Assembly (NCBI RefSeq): GCF_011386835.1
Contig: NC_088809.1
Span: forward strand, 1,612,001 to 1,676,000
DNA: 64,000 nt
DNA from: Chrysemys picta bellii
Lineage: Eukaryota > Chordata > Testudines > Emydidae
Direction of reading: 5' to 3'
Under the pieces are notes generated by a model. That model made no database searches. It was given only the letters and a program-made list of their open reading frames with translations, and was not told the origin of the DNA. Below are positions 36,283 through 49,054 of the stretch, one piece after another (position 1 is the first letter of the stretch; each line of letters starts with the position of its first letter). Position numbers and translations under genes: made by a program.

Positions 36283-38060
36283 GTCTTGCTGCAACGACAG
36301 AAACCACTGCTAGAAGGGGCTTTGAGAAGTTGCCCAGCCCCTTCCACTGAGACAGGACAAATTATACCTAGACCCTCTCTCACAGGAGTTTATCTAGCAG
36401 TTCTTAAAACCGACAATGATGGGGATGCCACAAACTCCCCTGGGAGCCTATCCCAGTGCTTAACTATCCAAAAATGTTTTTTCTAATATTAACCTAAATT
36501 TCCCTTGCTGCAGATTAAGTACTTTACTTCTTGTCCTACCTTCAGTGGACATGGAAAACTGATCAGACTCTTTAGAACAGCCCTTAACATATTTGAGGAC
36601 CGTTATTAGGGCCCCCTCAGTCTTCTTTTCACAAGATTAAACATGCCCAGGTTTTTTTTTAGCCCCCCCATATAGGTCAGCTTTTCTAAACCTTTTATTA
36701 TTTTTGTTGCTCTCCTCTGGACTCTCTCCAGTTTGTACATATCCTTCCTGAAGCGTGGGGTCCAGAACTGGACATAGTATTCTATCCGAGGACTCACCAG
36801 CGTTGAATAGAGCAGGACAATCTCCTCCCGTGTCTGACATAGTATTCTGGGGTGTATTAACAGAAGTGTCCTATTAGCCTTTTTTGCAACTGAACCACAG
36901 TGTTGACTCACAGGGCTAGTCTGCACATTCAGAGCTCTCCTGTCAGCATAATAAAACCACCTCCACAAGTGGCAGAAGCTAGGTTGGCAGGAGAAGCTCT
37001 CCCGCTGACATAGACCTGTCCACACAGGCACTTATGTCTGTGTAACTTATGTCGCTCAGGGGGTGGTTTATTCACCTCCTGAGCAACATAAGCCATAGCA
37101 TAGTCATAGCCAGAGTCAACTTGTGATTCACTAGACCCCCACATCTTTTCCAACAGTATTACCACCTAACCAGTTATTCTAGATTTTGTAGTTGTGCATT
37201 AGATTTTTTTCCTTCCTAAGTGTAGTACTTTGCATTTGTCTATACTGACTTTCATCTTGCTGATTTCAAACCAATTCTCCAACTTTCAAGGTTGTTTTGA
37301 ATTCGAATCCTGTCTTCAAAAAGTGCCAGATTGGTGTCATCTGCAAAATTTATAAAAAGATACTTGCACAATGGAGTGGAGAGTATTAGTGAAAATATTG
37401 AATAGACCAGACCCAGAACTGACCCCATGGGATCTCACTAGAAAACCCCCCCCAGCTTGACAGCAAATCATTGACACTATCTTTTAGTTTTGCACCCACT
37501 TTATAGTAATTTAAATTAGATCACATTTCCCTAGTTTGCTTATGAGAATGTCACGTGGGACTGTCAAAACCATTACTCTTAAATCAAGATATATCACATC
37601 TACAACTTCCCTATCCACTAAGACAGCAACCCTGTCAAGAGAGGAAATTAGATTGATTTGGCATGATTTGTTCTTGACAAATCCGCACTGACTATACTTA
37701 TAACCCTATTATCCTCTAGATGCTTAAAAATTGATTGTTTGATAATTTGTTCCAGTATTTTTCCAGGTACCAATGTTAGGCTGACTGGTCTATAGTTTCA
37801 CAGGCCCTCTTTGTTCCCCTTTTGAAAGATAGGTGTTATGTATGCCCTTCTCCAGTCCTCTGGGACCTAATCCATTCGCCATGAGTTATCAGAAATAATT
37901 GCTAATGGTTCCAAGATTACTAAAGGAACTAGCTGAAGCACCCTAAATTTCATCAGGCCCTGATGACTTGAATACATCTAAATATTCTTTAACTTGTTCT
38001 TTCCCTAGGCTGGCTTGCAGTCCTTCCCACTGCTTGTTAATATTAACTGTGTTAACGCCA
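36283..38060 (-). mobile_element. CR1 LINE, broken reverse transcriptase and 3' end
   Basis: On the minus strand the sequence reads as CR1 ORF2 in several frames: PEDW-type and NYRPVSLT blocks near 37770-37870, the catalytic FADDT motif (FADDTNL) near 37331-37350, then YSTLVSPRIEYYVQFW, RKDMYKLERVQRRATK and KRRLRG at 36610-36800, followed by the 3' untranslated tail to about 36283. Frameshifts and stops are scattered through it, the 5' portion is absent, and a MITE interrupts it at 36911-37112. It is a dead 5'-truncated copy in the same orientation as FAM222B. Confidence 0.85.
36911..37112. mobile_element. MITE nested in the CR1
   Basis: CR1 text breaks off after GTGTTGACTCA and resumes at GAGTCAACTTGTG. 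The insert is related to the MITE at 41513-41756: shared GCAGAAGCTA, CAGGAGAAGCTCT, CACTTATGTC and GGGGGTGGTTTATTCAC. Ends resemble degenerate GGCTA-TCT inverted repeats. It inserted after the CR1. Confidence 0.7.
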
Positions 38061-39155
38061 CAACTGTTACTGCAATTACAAAGCACATTTGGGGAAATTA
38101 TAAATACTGTGATGTAAGAGACACACGTGTCTCAAGAATTTGTTCTCTCCTGGGAGGCCCCACTTACATAACTAGCAGACGATTACCTTTATTCCTCAAC
38201 ATTCCCGTGCCAAATTGAATTAGCAAGTCATGGACCATAACATGTTGTTTAGTTTGACTATAATTGGAGTGTAAATTATTTGATTTGAAAAGGTGATAGC
38301 AAGTCCAAAATCAAAAGCTAAACGAAGAGACATGAATTTCCCCCGTGTACAAGTTGCACACACTAGGGACAGGCTAAAGTACATTTCTGTAAGGAGATCT
38401 TTATACCCAGTTCTTTAAAAAACACTCTTGGAATAGTTTCTTATTTGCCACCCCAACTGTGGAATCAATTTGTGACTCAAGTGATCTCAGAAGGATGAGG
38501 GGAAGTGCGGGGAACAAAGAGAGGATGATTTAAACCATTCCCTTAAACTAACACTGGCATCTGAATAGAAGGTTCACCTGAAATATTAGTGCAAATGTCA
38601 CAGGAACGAAAGAGGTTAGTGAAAGTGAATTTGTTTTGTTACCGCTGTACTCTATGCAAGAATTTTCAGAGCCACAGGAAAGACAGCAGGATGGAGAGAG
38701 AGAGCACTCTGAATACTGGAAATACTGGCCAGATTACAACTATTTGTGTTTTATCAGAATGCGATACAACCCTATATAAACAAAACAAACTTCAACAACT
38801 CTGCATTAAGAATGATTTAACTTCTATTGGTGCCTGCTTTTCAATTCAATTTGGTGAAAAGGCACCAGAAAAAATATTATATTAAGAGTCAAACAAATAG
38901 GCACAGTTTCACTGCCTAATGCTTTTAGTAAAGAGGCAAGAATTTAAGTGTGTTGTACTGGGAGGGCTAGCTGCTAATGCTTGAACTTTGATAGCTGTTT
39001 CTCATAACCATTATTGATGGATGCCTTGAAGGCACGACAAAACATAAAAGACAAATATTCAATAGATTTTCCACTGTACCTAAATGTTTGTTTCATAGCT
39101 ATCCCAGTGCCAGATTTAACAATTAACCACACCCTGAAGGCAAAGCCTCACTCAC

Positions 39156-39283
39156 ATTTCTGAAGTCCAGTGTTCATCTGCGGGTAAGAGAGAAGCTGAA
39201 AGGAGAGGTCACCTGGTCCTGGCAGACAGGCCAGCATGGCAGACAGGCACTAACACAACATGGGGCATTCACTCCTCCGCACA
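39156..39283 (-). CDS. FAM222B: FAM222B, first coding exon (start codon and residues 1-27 plus one base)
   Basis: A small exon found by its protein match. From the minus-strand ATG at 39237-39235 it reads MLACLPGPGDLSFQLLSYPQ then MNTGLQK plus the T of the split Trp codon, which joins GG at the start of the terminal exon. This matches my memory of the human N-terminus except for two residues (Tyr-Pro in place of His-Thr). The acceptor TTTTGTTGCAG ends at 39284 and the donor GTGAG begins at 39155. Coding part 39156-39237 (82 nt); 39238-39283 is 5'UTR. Two upstream ATGs lie in this 5'UTR: one in frame but stopped after three codons, one out of frame and overlapping the start. Confidence 0.92.
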
Positions 39284-39509
39284 CTGCAACAAAAGAGAGA
39301 CAATTCAAGGTTCTAATACCCGGATGAGTACTGTGATGAAATAGAAGCAAACAGCCATCCCTATGTGAAAGAGGGACCGGACCCATGGTTCACCAATGCA
39401 ATTTAATTAGCAGTATTGTTGATAAAGTACATCTTATACTTATCTATAGAAACAATGTGCTTTCCAACGGTTGTGATGGTTAAACTGACATTTTAAAATG
39501 GCAGGGGGA

Positions 39510-39716
39510 TGGGGGGGGGGATAGCTCAGTGGTTTGAGCATTGGCCTGCTAAACCCAAGGTTGAGAGTTCAATCCTTGAGGGGGCCACTTGGGGATCTGG
39601 GGCAAAAAAATCAGTACTTGGTCCTGCTAGTGAAGGCAGGGGGCTGGACTCAATGACCTTTCAAGATCCCTTCCAGTTCTAGGAGATGGGATAGCTCCAT
39701 TAATTTAATTTAATTT
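39510..39716 (+). repeat. Tortoise Pol III SINE (tRNA-Lys-derived)
   Basis: The tRNA-like head has a Pol III A box (ATAGCTCAGTGGTTTGAGCA) and B box (GAGAGTTCAATCC). It is followed by the turtle-specific body (CCACTTGGGGATCTGGGGC, GGGGGCTGGACTCAATGACC) and a CR1-like 3' tail, ending in TTAATTTAA repeats. This SINE is known from cryptodiran turtles and is the best taxonomic marker in the window. It ends up about 227 bp upstream of the FAM222B exon 2 acceptor, in the antisense orientation to the gene. Confidence 0.88.
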
Positions 39717-41068
39717 ATAATTGCACATCTGTACATCAATTGGGAAATGAAAAACGCTGATACTCAGTGTTCACCTGTATTGGAAGGTTTCTACCATTTA
39801 ACCTACAAACTACAAATTTTGGCACTAGTATTTGCAGGATTATTCTGAAGGGGAAAAAAAGTTCTGGATTTCCTATGACAGGCCCTCCTACTGTGGTTCT
39901 AATGAATTGCATTAAAAAAAAAAAAAGTTACCACACTGCTGTTCAAAGATAAGACATAAAACAGCTATAGTCCTTGGGTAATGGAGAAAGCTGCACAACT
40001 GCAACCTAATAAACCCAGGCAATAAAGTTATTTTATCTATAAGCAAAACAGCTTCCCTGAAGGTTACAAGACGGATGAATAACCCATATCCAGAGTTATG
40101 TGGCATGTAGCACATTGCACAGAGGAGCAAAACTGACATACACTATGTTCCCTTTCAGGGTTACAAAACTCCCCTAACAGGGAACCTATACTGCCTTTTC
40201 AGCCTTGGATCTAAACAGATCAAACCTACTTCTAAAATGAAGGAAGATAGAAACTGTAGGTGCACATCAGCTATCTACCTAAAGAGGATAATTCTTTTAT
40301 AAGCATTTATACCTAGGCACAGAGTTAAGAAATGGCTTTTTCAGCACAGATAACTCAGTCTTTAAATCCCTTCATAACACTAACAAGACTAGCTAGTGGG
40401 ACTGACCCTGCAGACATATCTGCTTAGGTTTCATCCAGTGAAGAAAGCTGATTGTCCTGCACCATGTCAGGGTGGCTAAGACTAACCTGTGTTTTAAACC
40501 GTACTGTGAAGGTAACACAGAGAGAGGTCAACAAATGAAAAATGATCAACTATCACCAAGAAGCCAGACCATATCCTGTATATCCTGACTTTAATGGAAT
40601 GCAGCAGCCCATTTATCAGCATGGCAGGTCAGAAGATAAGTGATGATGGGGTTTTGTTTGCTCCAGGTAAATAATGTTAAAATAAATACTGGGGAAAAAA
40701 AAGTTAAACTGATATTCTTGCACCATTTAGAGAAGCACAAAAAGCCATGAACCCTCCTTAAACAAAAACAAGCACCTTCAGAAAAAGCAGCCTTCTATGC
40801 AAGGTGCTTGCCACTCCAACAAGATGCCTTTGGGGAAATAAAGGCAGTGGAATGCATGCACTTACTAGCCACCACACTAACAGGTTAATCCCTTTTGCTC
40901 CAGGTGCTGTTCTCTCAAAGAGCAGATATTTCACTGGAATTTCAGCACTGCACAGGTAAATTATTTAAGGGAATGATGAACTTGAAACCTGCTAACAGAA
41001 GGTAGGCCAAAATCTGGGTCTCCATAGGAATGTGTATGGGTGAAAAATATAGGCGGGTAGGACTTTTA

Positions 41069-41265
41069 GGCCTCGTCTATACGTTAAAGTTGTACAGTTA
41101 AATTTTAGAGTGCCTTGTGTCAGTTCTGCTTACATTTATTCCCAGTTAATGTCAAACTAAACCAAAATATGAGTGTCCGTGCAAACCGCTGCAAATCCCT
41201 AACTATACTGGTTTGAAATCGCACCTTTAGTTAAATTGATGCTATATTCTCATGTTAACAAGATC
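41069..41265. mobile_element. Diverged Harbinger-like MITE, possible TTA duplication
   Basis: It begins GGCCTCGTCTATACG after TTA (41066-41068). A weak inverted partner (CATGTTAACAAGATC) ends at 41265, followed by TTA. Old copy; the right end is tentative. Confidence 0.45.
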
Positions 41266-41512
41266 TTAGTGCTAATATCTAAAGCTCAGACTGTTCAAGA
41301 TAGATTTTGTAGAAGAAAAAGTGATGGACTTCACAAGTGAAACTAAGTTTTCTAACAAAATTCTTTTCAAGCAGTTGGGAGCACTTGAAACAAACCTCTA
41401 CCCCTACAAGGAAACAATTGAGAACCAACATCCTGTATCCGAGCAAGGAAGTTTAGCAACTTCTGTGGTCTAATGGGATCAGCTATGGCCATGGCAGTTA
41501 GAAGAAACTTAA

Positions 41513-41756
41513 GGGCATGGCTACACTAAAGAGTTTACAGCTGTGCCACTCTAAGCTCTCTAAATCAGCTGCTCTAAGCCGACGGGAGCTCCCCCTGTGG
41601 CTTAACTACTCTAGCCCCTGCGAGCAGCAGAAGCTATGTCAGCAGGAGAAGCTCTTCCACCGACATAGCACTGTCCACACCAGCACTTATGTCAGTGTAA
41701 TTTACGTTGCTCGGGGGGTGGTTTATTCACACTGTAGCTGTAGAGTAGACATAGCC
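41513..41756. mobile_element. PIF/Harbinger-like MITE, TAA duplication
   Basis: The left end GGGCATGGCTACACT and the right end AGAGTAGACATAGCC are inverted repeats, flanked by TAA (41510-41512 and 41757-41759). The interior matches the MITE nested in the CR1 at 36911. About 244 bp and non-coding. Confidence 0.72.
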
Positions 41757-42149
41757 TAACAGTAGTGGGCAATGAAGAACATTTGTAGCATTCTATGTTG
41801 TTTTCATCTTCAAGAACCTTGGGCTATCAACAAGAAGGTAGAGGTTCTTTGGAGCTCCAGGGGTATCAGAGCTCCATGTGGATGCCTTTTTGGAGAGTAC
41901 TACAAATTTCTGGATTTGACTAGACCAGTTCCCATTAGAACAATGGGACTGACATCAATGTTACACAAGTTGTGCACACACTCCATGACATACCCATCGT
42001 AAAGCACACATGCCCAAACAGCTGTGTGTTGAAGTGACAGTTTTAATACATGAAACTGAATTATCATTTCACCACTACCATGCATTAAAGGCCATGTGGT
42101 GTAACCCAGAAGCATGGATCTTCACACTAAATTTTGTTAAAACAGAGAA

Positions 42150-42291
42150 CTTTCTGTGGGGTGGAAGGGTCCCAGAACTTGGGCTTCAGCCCAAGCCTGA
42201 ACATCTACACCACAATTAAACAGCCCCTGTGCCCGAGCCTAAGTCAGCTGTCACAGGCCAGTTGCAGGTTAATTGCAGTGTAGACATAACC
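42150..42291. mobile_element. MITE fragment, right end only
   Basis: 'aacatctacaccacaattaa' then 'acagcccctgtgcccgagcc' and the right end GCAGTGTAGACATAACC resemble the same MITE group. The left terminal repeat is missing or unrecognisable. Confidence 0.45.
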
Positions 42292-43485
42292 AAAGTTATC
42301 CACGTCATAACAGTTGGTCAATTTGTACAATACATTAACTTGTTTATTGAGCCAACTGATTGGTCAAAGGTTGATCAAAACCAAGCACCAGAAATCCTAT
42401 AGGTTTTTCTCTGCAAATATTTATGAAAAAGCTGTATCTTCATAGCATGAATACTTTCCAAATATTATCAGCAAGTCTCCCAGGTATATTGTCAACTAAG
42501 TTACATGTGCAAACAAGAGCCAGTTGTGAGTAGTGTAGAAGTGGAGCTCACCATAATTTTGGGCACTGAAAGCCAGCATGACAATTCTATGCTACTGATT
42601 AAGGCAGACAAGCCCAAAACAGACAGCCCTTTGAAAGCCTAAGGAATTCACGGGCAATCCTGTGAGAAATATAAATACACAGAACTCTCCAGGCAGTGCA
42701 GAATTCAGATAATTATGCAAAACACCAAAAGAACAACTTCATTTTGGCTCTATATTTAATCATTAGTAGATGGTAATAACTGCATTAAACTCATAAATCT
42801 TGCATTTTCTTTAAGACCTCTAAACCTGCACCTGTAATTTGTCTCAGCCTGTAACAAACTGAGTTCTCAATGGGATTAAAAAAAACCTTCAGTGCTGGCA
42901 CATCCAGAGCTTAAATTAATTATTTTAGGAAGAGAGACGTTGCTTGGCCTCTACATTTAAGAAACTTATTCACGAATATAAACAAAGCTGCAGAATTCCA
43001 TGAGAACTTTCCTGGCATCCTGTGGACAGTTCCCTCCTCCAAATTATGCCCAACAAGAATGAAAGACAAAACAAGCATTCAGATGCCTTTTAATCCAAAA
43101 ATGACAAAACCATTGTAAATTGCCACAGACTTTGGCATTCTTCCTTTATATACTTTTGCTGCTTCACCTGAGTAAGCAAAAGCTCAGATTCAGCAGAAAG
43201 TATCTACACTCTCTTTCCTCACTCCTCTATTAGTTTCACAAGTCTGGCATAACTGAGGCCTGTTTCTCAGTGAAGAGTAGACAATGAACAAAGATGACTG
43301 AGTTCCAATGCAAACTTCAGCAATGCAGAAGATTTTAATCAATCATCATCAGGTCCTGTAAGCACCTCATTTGTACTCTGTTAAAAATAGCGGCTAATCC
43401 AGGATCTGGTGCTCTCTCTTATTTCATGGTTAAAACAGCTCTTAGCCTCTAATGTTTTATGTAACAATTTTTGTACGTACTCCCC

Positions 43486-43488
<3 letters not shown>

Positions 43489-43519
<31 letters not shown>
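43489..43519 (+). repeat. A run (31 nt)
   Basis: Uninterrupted A31. No LINE or SINE body was recognised just before it, so it may be a simple repeat rather than a retrotransposon tail. Confidence 0.9.
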
Positions 43520-43520
<1 letters not shown>

Positions 43521-45381
43521 CACCACCATATAAAGTACAAACTGCACTAACAATACTTTATGACTGAACAAGTAACACTTCCGAGAGTGAGATATGCAGA
43601 GGATTTATTTAACTGTTCAGTCTTTAAATAGCATTAGAGTCTTAAAGTACTGTGACTCTTAAGAGCAAACCTCTTGCTAAAATGCCACTGAGTGCATCAA
43701 TGCCTTACACATACCCACAGCTATGAACAGGATAATGACACATTAAAAATGTGAACAAGTGGCTAAGAGCAGCCCAAGACAGCATTAAGTTGAGAGTAGT
43801 CAGACTCCTATCATAAGAAAGCAGCATTTCCTTGGTGTCCAAAGCATACCAATTTACATAGTTAAGAATTCCATTTCATCTACAACTTACACAGAGCTTA
43901 TGTTTGCTAAAAGGCTGCAAAACTGAGCTTTGCCTAGTTCATTCTATGTAGGAGCCCACAAGCTAAGTTACCCATTTTAAATATAGGAGATCTGTACATA
44001 GGACATTTGTGATGACAAAGGCAAAACATATCTTAAAGGAAGAGTTTTATTCATATGATATTTTAAAAAATGGAAGCGATTTAAAAGAATTACCACCTTT
44101 TCTTGGTCTCCACTGTAGGCCAACCGCCAATAATTTAATTCATAATGGCCAGGGAACTAGAGGCTACTAAGAAAACATATTATGGAGGAGCTGGTTATGA
44201 CTACATAGTTAAAGTACAAAATGGAGCTTAAGACATGCTTCAATTTCTTTCTTTTTTTAAAATGAAAAATACAGTATTCCCGCCTCCCGAACATACTCTG
44301 AGAACACAATGAATATTCTAAGATTTTACAAGTAAATTCATTAGCTGATCAGTTAAAAATGAACTTGTCTTCTAATAAATTTAGTATGTCAGGGTTTTTT
44401 TTTGTCCTTAATGATCTCCATAATGGATTAATGCAAACACTTTATCTGTTATATAGGCTAGAGGCAGGGTCAGCTAACTCTTAAGTGGACCATTGGGACA
44501 GAAGCAACTCAACCCTTCCTCACCAGCTGAAATAAAAGCATCAATTCTATTGGTTGGAATGACTCAGTGGTAGGAGAGACTGAACCAGGCCCAAATGTCA
44601 CGGTCTATGAAGACTCCAAGACTACATACTAGCTTGGGCATCAGGGCTTCCTTTGAGGCAGCATTGTTGGGGGAACTGAGGCAGCGACAGAGGACACAGT
44701 CTGAGCTTTCTTTGCTCCCTCCCAATGCTCTTCACTCGCTAACACAGCCCGCTAATTTGCAATTGACTGAAAGACTAGATTCACCAGTATATTCTGGTTG
44801 CTTTACACTGCTAGAGCAATGCAAAGCAGCTGTAAACCCAGATTAATTAGGTGCTCTGGCTGCTTGATGGATCACTAAATCTGCTCTTAAAAGTTAAATA
44901 TAAAAATAGATTTAAAGCTGACACTACATATCATCAAATCACTAGCAGTCTCTTTGGGCTTCTTGTTCCCGAAATTTAAAAATATTTTTTTAAACGAAAA
45001 TTCCCAGACAAAAAACTCCATTAGTGATTTTTTTGAAGTCAGAAGATAAAAACACTGACTCTCTAAAAATCAATCACATCTAATCTGGGACCACAACACT
45101 AGACTGTCATCATCGTAAAAGTGTAGTTATTATAGGACATCACTACAGGGCTGAGTTAGGGCTGTTTGGATGCCTTAACTGAATTTTTTTTTTCAGCTTA
45201 ATTCTGAATTTTCTGGATTTATAATGCTTTGTTTTGGACTAATCATGAACACCCCTAGTATGTTTTTTTACCATTAAGTTGCCAATATATTGAGATGAAG
45301 AAGGCTGAGAGTATGTATGGTTTTGTCTGGGTAGTAGAAAGCACTCTGTATCTCATTCCCAGAATGGACTCAACTATTTCA

Positions 45382-45563
45382 ATGAGGAGTCCTTGTGGCA
45401 CCTTAGGGACTCAAATTTAATTGGGCATAAGCTTTCGTGGGCTAGAACCAGTTCTAGCCCTCAAAAGCTTACGCCCAAATAAATTTGTTAGTCTCTAAGG
45501 TGCCACAAGGACCTCGCTGTTTTTGCTGATACAGACTAACATGGCTACCACTCTGAAACCTGT
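45382..45563 (+). repeat. Fold-back element, diverged subfamily (copy F), 11-bp duplication
   Basis: Inverted arm ATGAGGAGTCCTTGTGGCACC to GGGCTAGAACC, then forward arm GTTCTAGCCC to ACCACTCTGAAACCTGT. It is flanked by CAACTATTTCA (45371-45381 and 45564-45574). The hairpin region is changed (AGAACCAGTTCT) relative to copies B, C and G, so a separate lineage was also mobile in fold-back form. Confidence 0.83.
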
Positions 45564-47741
45564 CAACTATTTCAGCTGTCACAGGGCAAGGAGACCTACA
45601 CTTAACTTCATCCTAAACCGAGGTATCTATGGAAGGGCTCCATCAGTTTTAGCAAGAGACTTCTCAGAGGTTGCCATAGTAGAACTTAACATTTCAAGAA
45701 AATTCTATGCTTATCAACCAGAAAATAACAAACTTCAGAGACAGCAGCTCTACAGGGGAACATAGATGCCTCTGGTGTCTTGTACAGCATAGAGTAAATT
45801 ACTTGTTCTTAACAGCCCAGTGCTAGCAGTAAAGTCCCATTACTCTAATTTACAAATTCTGCCACTAATAAATAGATCACATGCTCAAATTAAAAGTTTT
45901 TGCTGAGAGTTCAAACACACCATACTGCCTGAAACTCTCACACAGGCAAAGTAAATGGTCCCCACAAAACTGACATAGGCCAATGAAATATGAGAAACAG
46001 GTCTGATTTAGAAAAAAGTAAGCTGGTGAAGTCTAACTTTAGACTCATGAAAATAAACATGCATGTTTGAAATTCCAGCATTAACTATAGACCTTCACAA
46101 CTGAGGTCACAAAGCTCAGATTTGAGAAGGCAACAGAAACTACCCACACAAAAGAAAAGCTCAAAGCTATTTAAAGTTTCCAGCACCCTGGGGTCCCTTA
46201 AGCCCTGTGAGGGCTTTAAGTACTTATGGCTCATGGATGTGCTTCACTTCTTCCCCTTATTCATATAGAAGCTGCATTAAATTTCATAAATAGTAACAAT
46301 GCATTATGATTATGACACAATCCCAAATACACACTGCATAACGAAGTTCAGCCTGTATAAAATGCTCCAGGACAAACTAGGGTTGTAAAGTTGCTTTGGT
46401 ACAAGCCTATGTAAATGCCTGCTACAAACTAACTGCAAGCAAGCTGATTTTCATGCTCCTAGTGAAACTGTCTTGTTTACTCCCAGTTAAGATACTAAAG
46501 ACAAAACTACGGACTACTGAAGACTGAGGCTCATTCCTTTTTGCTCTCCCAAAGTACCCCATAATATATACTTCAAAAATTAGACTATGTTCTCCTGAGC
46601 ACATTCATACCAATTACATGGGCAGGAATTGTTTACATAATTCACACAATATTGAAAGGAAGAATTCTATATTTTCAAAAAGGTCAGGGCATTACAAATG
46701 TCAGTTTGAGAAGGCCAGTGACTTAAGAATCAGCATATTTAAGTAGTAGTAGTTAGGGGTTACGTTTTTGTCTCCTTTCATAATACACACCAAGTGGCAC
46801 TGCGTTACATTTAAAGAGCATACACACACACCACACACCATCCCCGCTAGCCAACATTGGTATTTATTACAATTTCAGTCAGTTTCATCACTTGATACAA
46901 AGTCTAGATTGATATCATCAGCATATCTCTCAGACTTCCTGCTCTCCCCTTCACCACCACCCCTGCATTTCTGGAAAGCCACAAGGAAACATTCTTGTGT
47001 AGGATCTCTGCTGTAACCTACTAGAGGAACAATATATTTGACATATCTAACCATTTTTCATAACTAAACTATCAAACCAGCACTGTATTCATATACAACA
47101 TGCAAGAACCTTTAAACATTTTATAAGCAGAAAATTGCAAAGTAACATTACAGAGGAGGCGGCTTTTCTTGATACGGCAATAAATCACTCTAGCAAGTTT
47201 ATCTGGGGGTAAACAAGGAGAGAAGCAATGAACAATGGAGAGCTGCCTTCTGTATGAGTTGAAGTGTCATATCAGCTTCTACCAATATAACGTTTTTTGA
47301 TGGTCTGAATCAAGAAGGTCCTCTTCTAGATCTCTGTAAGAGGTTCAATAAAATCAATGTTGCTCCTTGCAGTTTAATTAAGACTTTGCTTGTAAACAAT
47401 TTCACTTTTAGGCCGCCCACCATTTATAAAGTTAGTCAGACAACAAAATTAATTAGCTTGAAAAGCAAGAAAGAAGAAACTGAAATGTATATGGGTCCAC
47501 TTTTTGCCCTTTTCCCCAACCCACTGAAGGCAACACTCAAAACAGAAAACTAAGGGGCTTTAAAGTTAGAGTTCATGAAACAAACACTGGCAACATTACA
47601 ATCCTTATGGACTTGAAAGCTATCAAGAAGGGCTACCTGACTTCAAATCAATATCTGTAATTTTGAACAGATGTTAAAAGGCAGCCAAAAGACTAAAATA
47701 TCACCCCTATAATCTCATCACAGGTATGCATTACTGTGAAT

Positions 47742-47936
47742 AGGAGTACTTGTGGCACCTTAGAGACTAACAAACTTATTTGAGCATAAGTTTTCGAGGG
47801 CTACATCCCACTTCTTCGGATGCATGAAAAGCACGAAAGCTTATGCTCAAATAAATCTGTTAGTCTCTAAGGTGCCACAAGTACTCCTGTTCTTTTTGTG
47901 GATACAGACTAACACGGCTGCTACTCTGAAACCTGT
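47742..47936 (+). repeat. Fold-back element (copy D), 13-bp duplication
   Basis: Inverted arm AGGAGTACTTGTGGCACC to CTTCTTCGGATGCATG, then forward arm CACGAAAGCTTATGC to GCTACTCTGAAACCTGT. It is flanked by a perfect CATTACTGTGAAT (47729-47741 and 47937-47949). The arms are slightly diverged from each other. Confidence 0.87.
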
Positions 47937-49054
47937 CATTACTGTGAATGACATCAGTACCATCAAATCCATTTTACTGTGATAAAGCAGCAAGCTCCAA
48001 TATATGATTTTTGAATATAAAAAGCCATTTTAGGCTGGTCTTAATAGATTATTTTAAAATACAGCACTACATGTCTGCTGAAGAGTAGAACAGTAGGTTT
48101 TAATTGTAAAATGGAGTTTTACATAGCTTCTGGCCTTTGGTATAAATGAGGACTTGGGGGAAAAAAAAAAAAAAAAGAAGAGCAATGCGTCACTTCAGTT
48201 ATTAAAATCCATCCAACTTGTACTCTAGCCTTGGGATAACCACCGCCAACAAACTGACTTGGAAGTAATTATCACTGCTATCTGCAATAAATGTTAATTA
48301 GACATAATTGAACTAAAGCCCTAATCGGAATGACGCTGTTGCTGGCAAGAAGCGTACTCCTGCTTGTACTCGGCAAAGGAAGCCGCTAGCAATGATGTGG
48401 ACAAACAGGAAATTGCTTGTGTGGCTTACCCATTGCAAATCAGCATGCAATTCCACCAGTGCCTGGTTAGTTGGGCCAAAATAAAGCCATTAACAATGCT
48501 TCTCACTAAATATGTCTTAACAAAAACCAAAATACAAAGGTGCAGAGTTTCTAAAATACGTAAAGTTTCAGTCTAACTTCATAACTACCTAGATCCAAAA
48601 TGGCAGCACCCGATTAATTCCATAATGTATCTACTGACTATGTAGAAAACTTACTATCTTTTGAGTTAACCTATCAGTACTAAAAGTATCTGAAAAAACT
48701 CAATAGCTTGTCCTGTTATAGGAGTGGGCGTCTCTGATCTCTGCTGCAATGGAGCCAATTAACTGCATTTAGTGCTCAGACCCACACAGGTGGTTGGGCG
48801 AAGGGGAGCTTTTAGCTTAATTTCTGCTGGTTGGCCCATTTATATTTTGCATTTTTGTTTGCCAGACCAGAAAATGGTTCCACCCATTTACAGCTTACTT
48901 CCAATTTTAATTATTAACTCTTTGTCCTTCATCCAGGCATCTCAACGAACCTTACTAACGCTACTTTGGCCTCCCAACCACTCTGAGACAGGCATGAATT
49001 GCGCATATCCCATTTTACAGATGCGTAAAATCAAGACAAAAATTAAATAGAAGG

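Larger units (their letters stand above)
31051..39155 (-). other. FAM222B: FAM222B intron 2 (phase 1, 8,105 bp)
   Basis: Bounded by a GTGAG donor (minus strand, from 39155) and a TTTCTCCACAG acceptor (to 31051). It contains two Harbinger-like MITEs (33130-33377, 35607-35839) and a broken CR1 with a nested MITE (36283-38060). Nothing gene-like was seen apart from the CR1 reverse-transcriptase fragments. The rest is unremarkable AT-rich intron. Confidence 0.85.

Noticed and set aside
36606..37031. A 141-codon minus-strand open frame
   Set aside because: Its residues are the end of a CR1 reverse transcriptase fused by chance to an inserted MITE; not a host gene.
39519..39590. A tRNA-Lys-like sequence
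   Set aside because: It is the head of a tortoise SINE with the full SINE body attached, not a functional tRNA gene.
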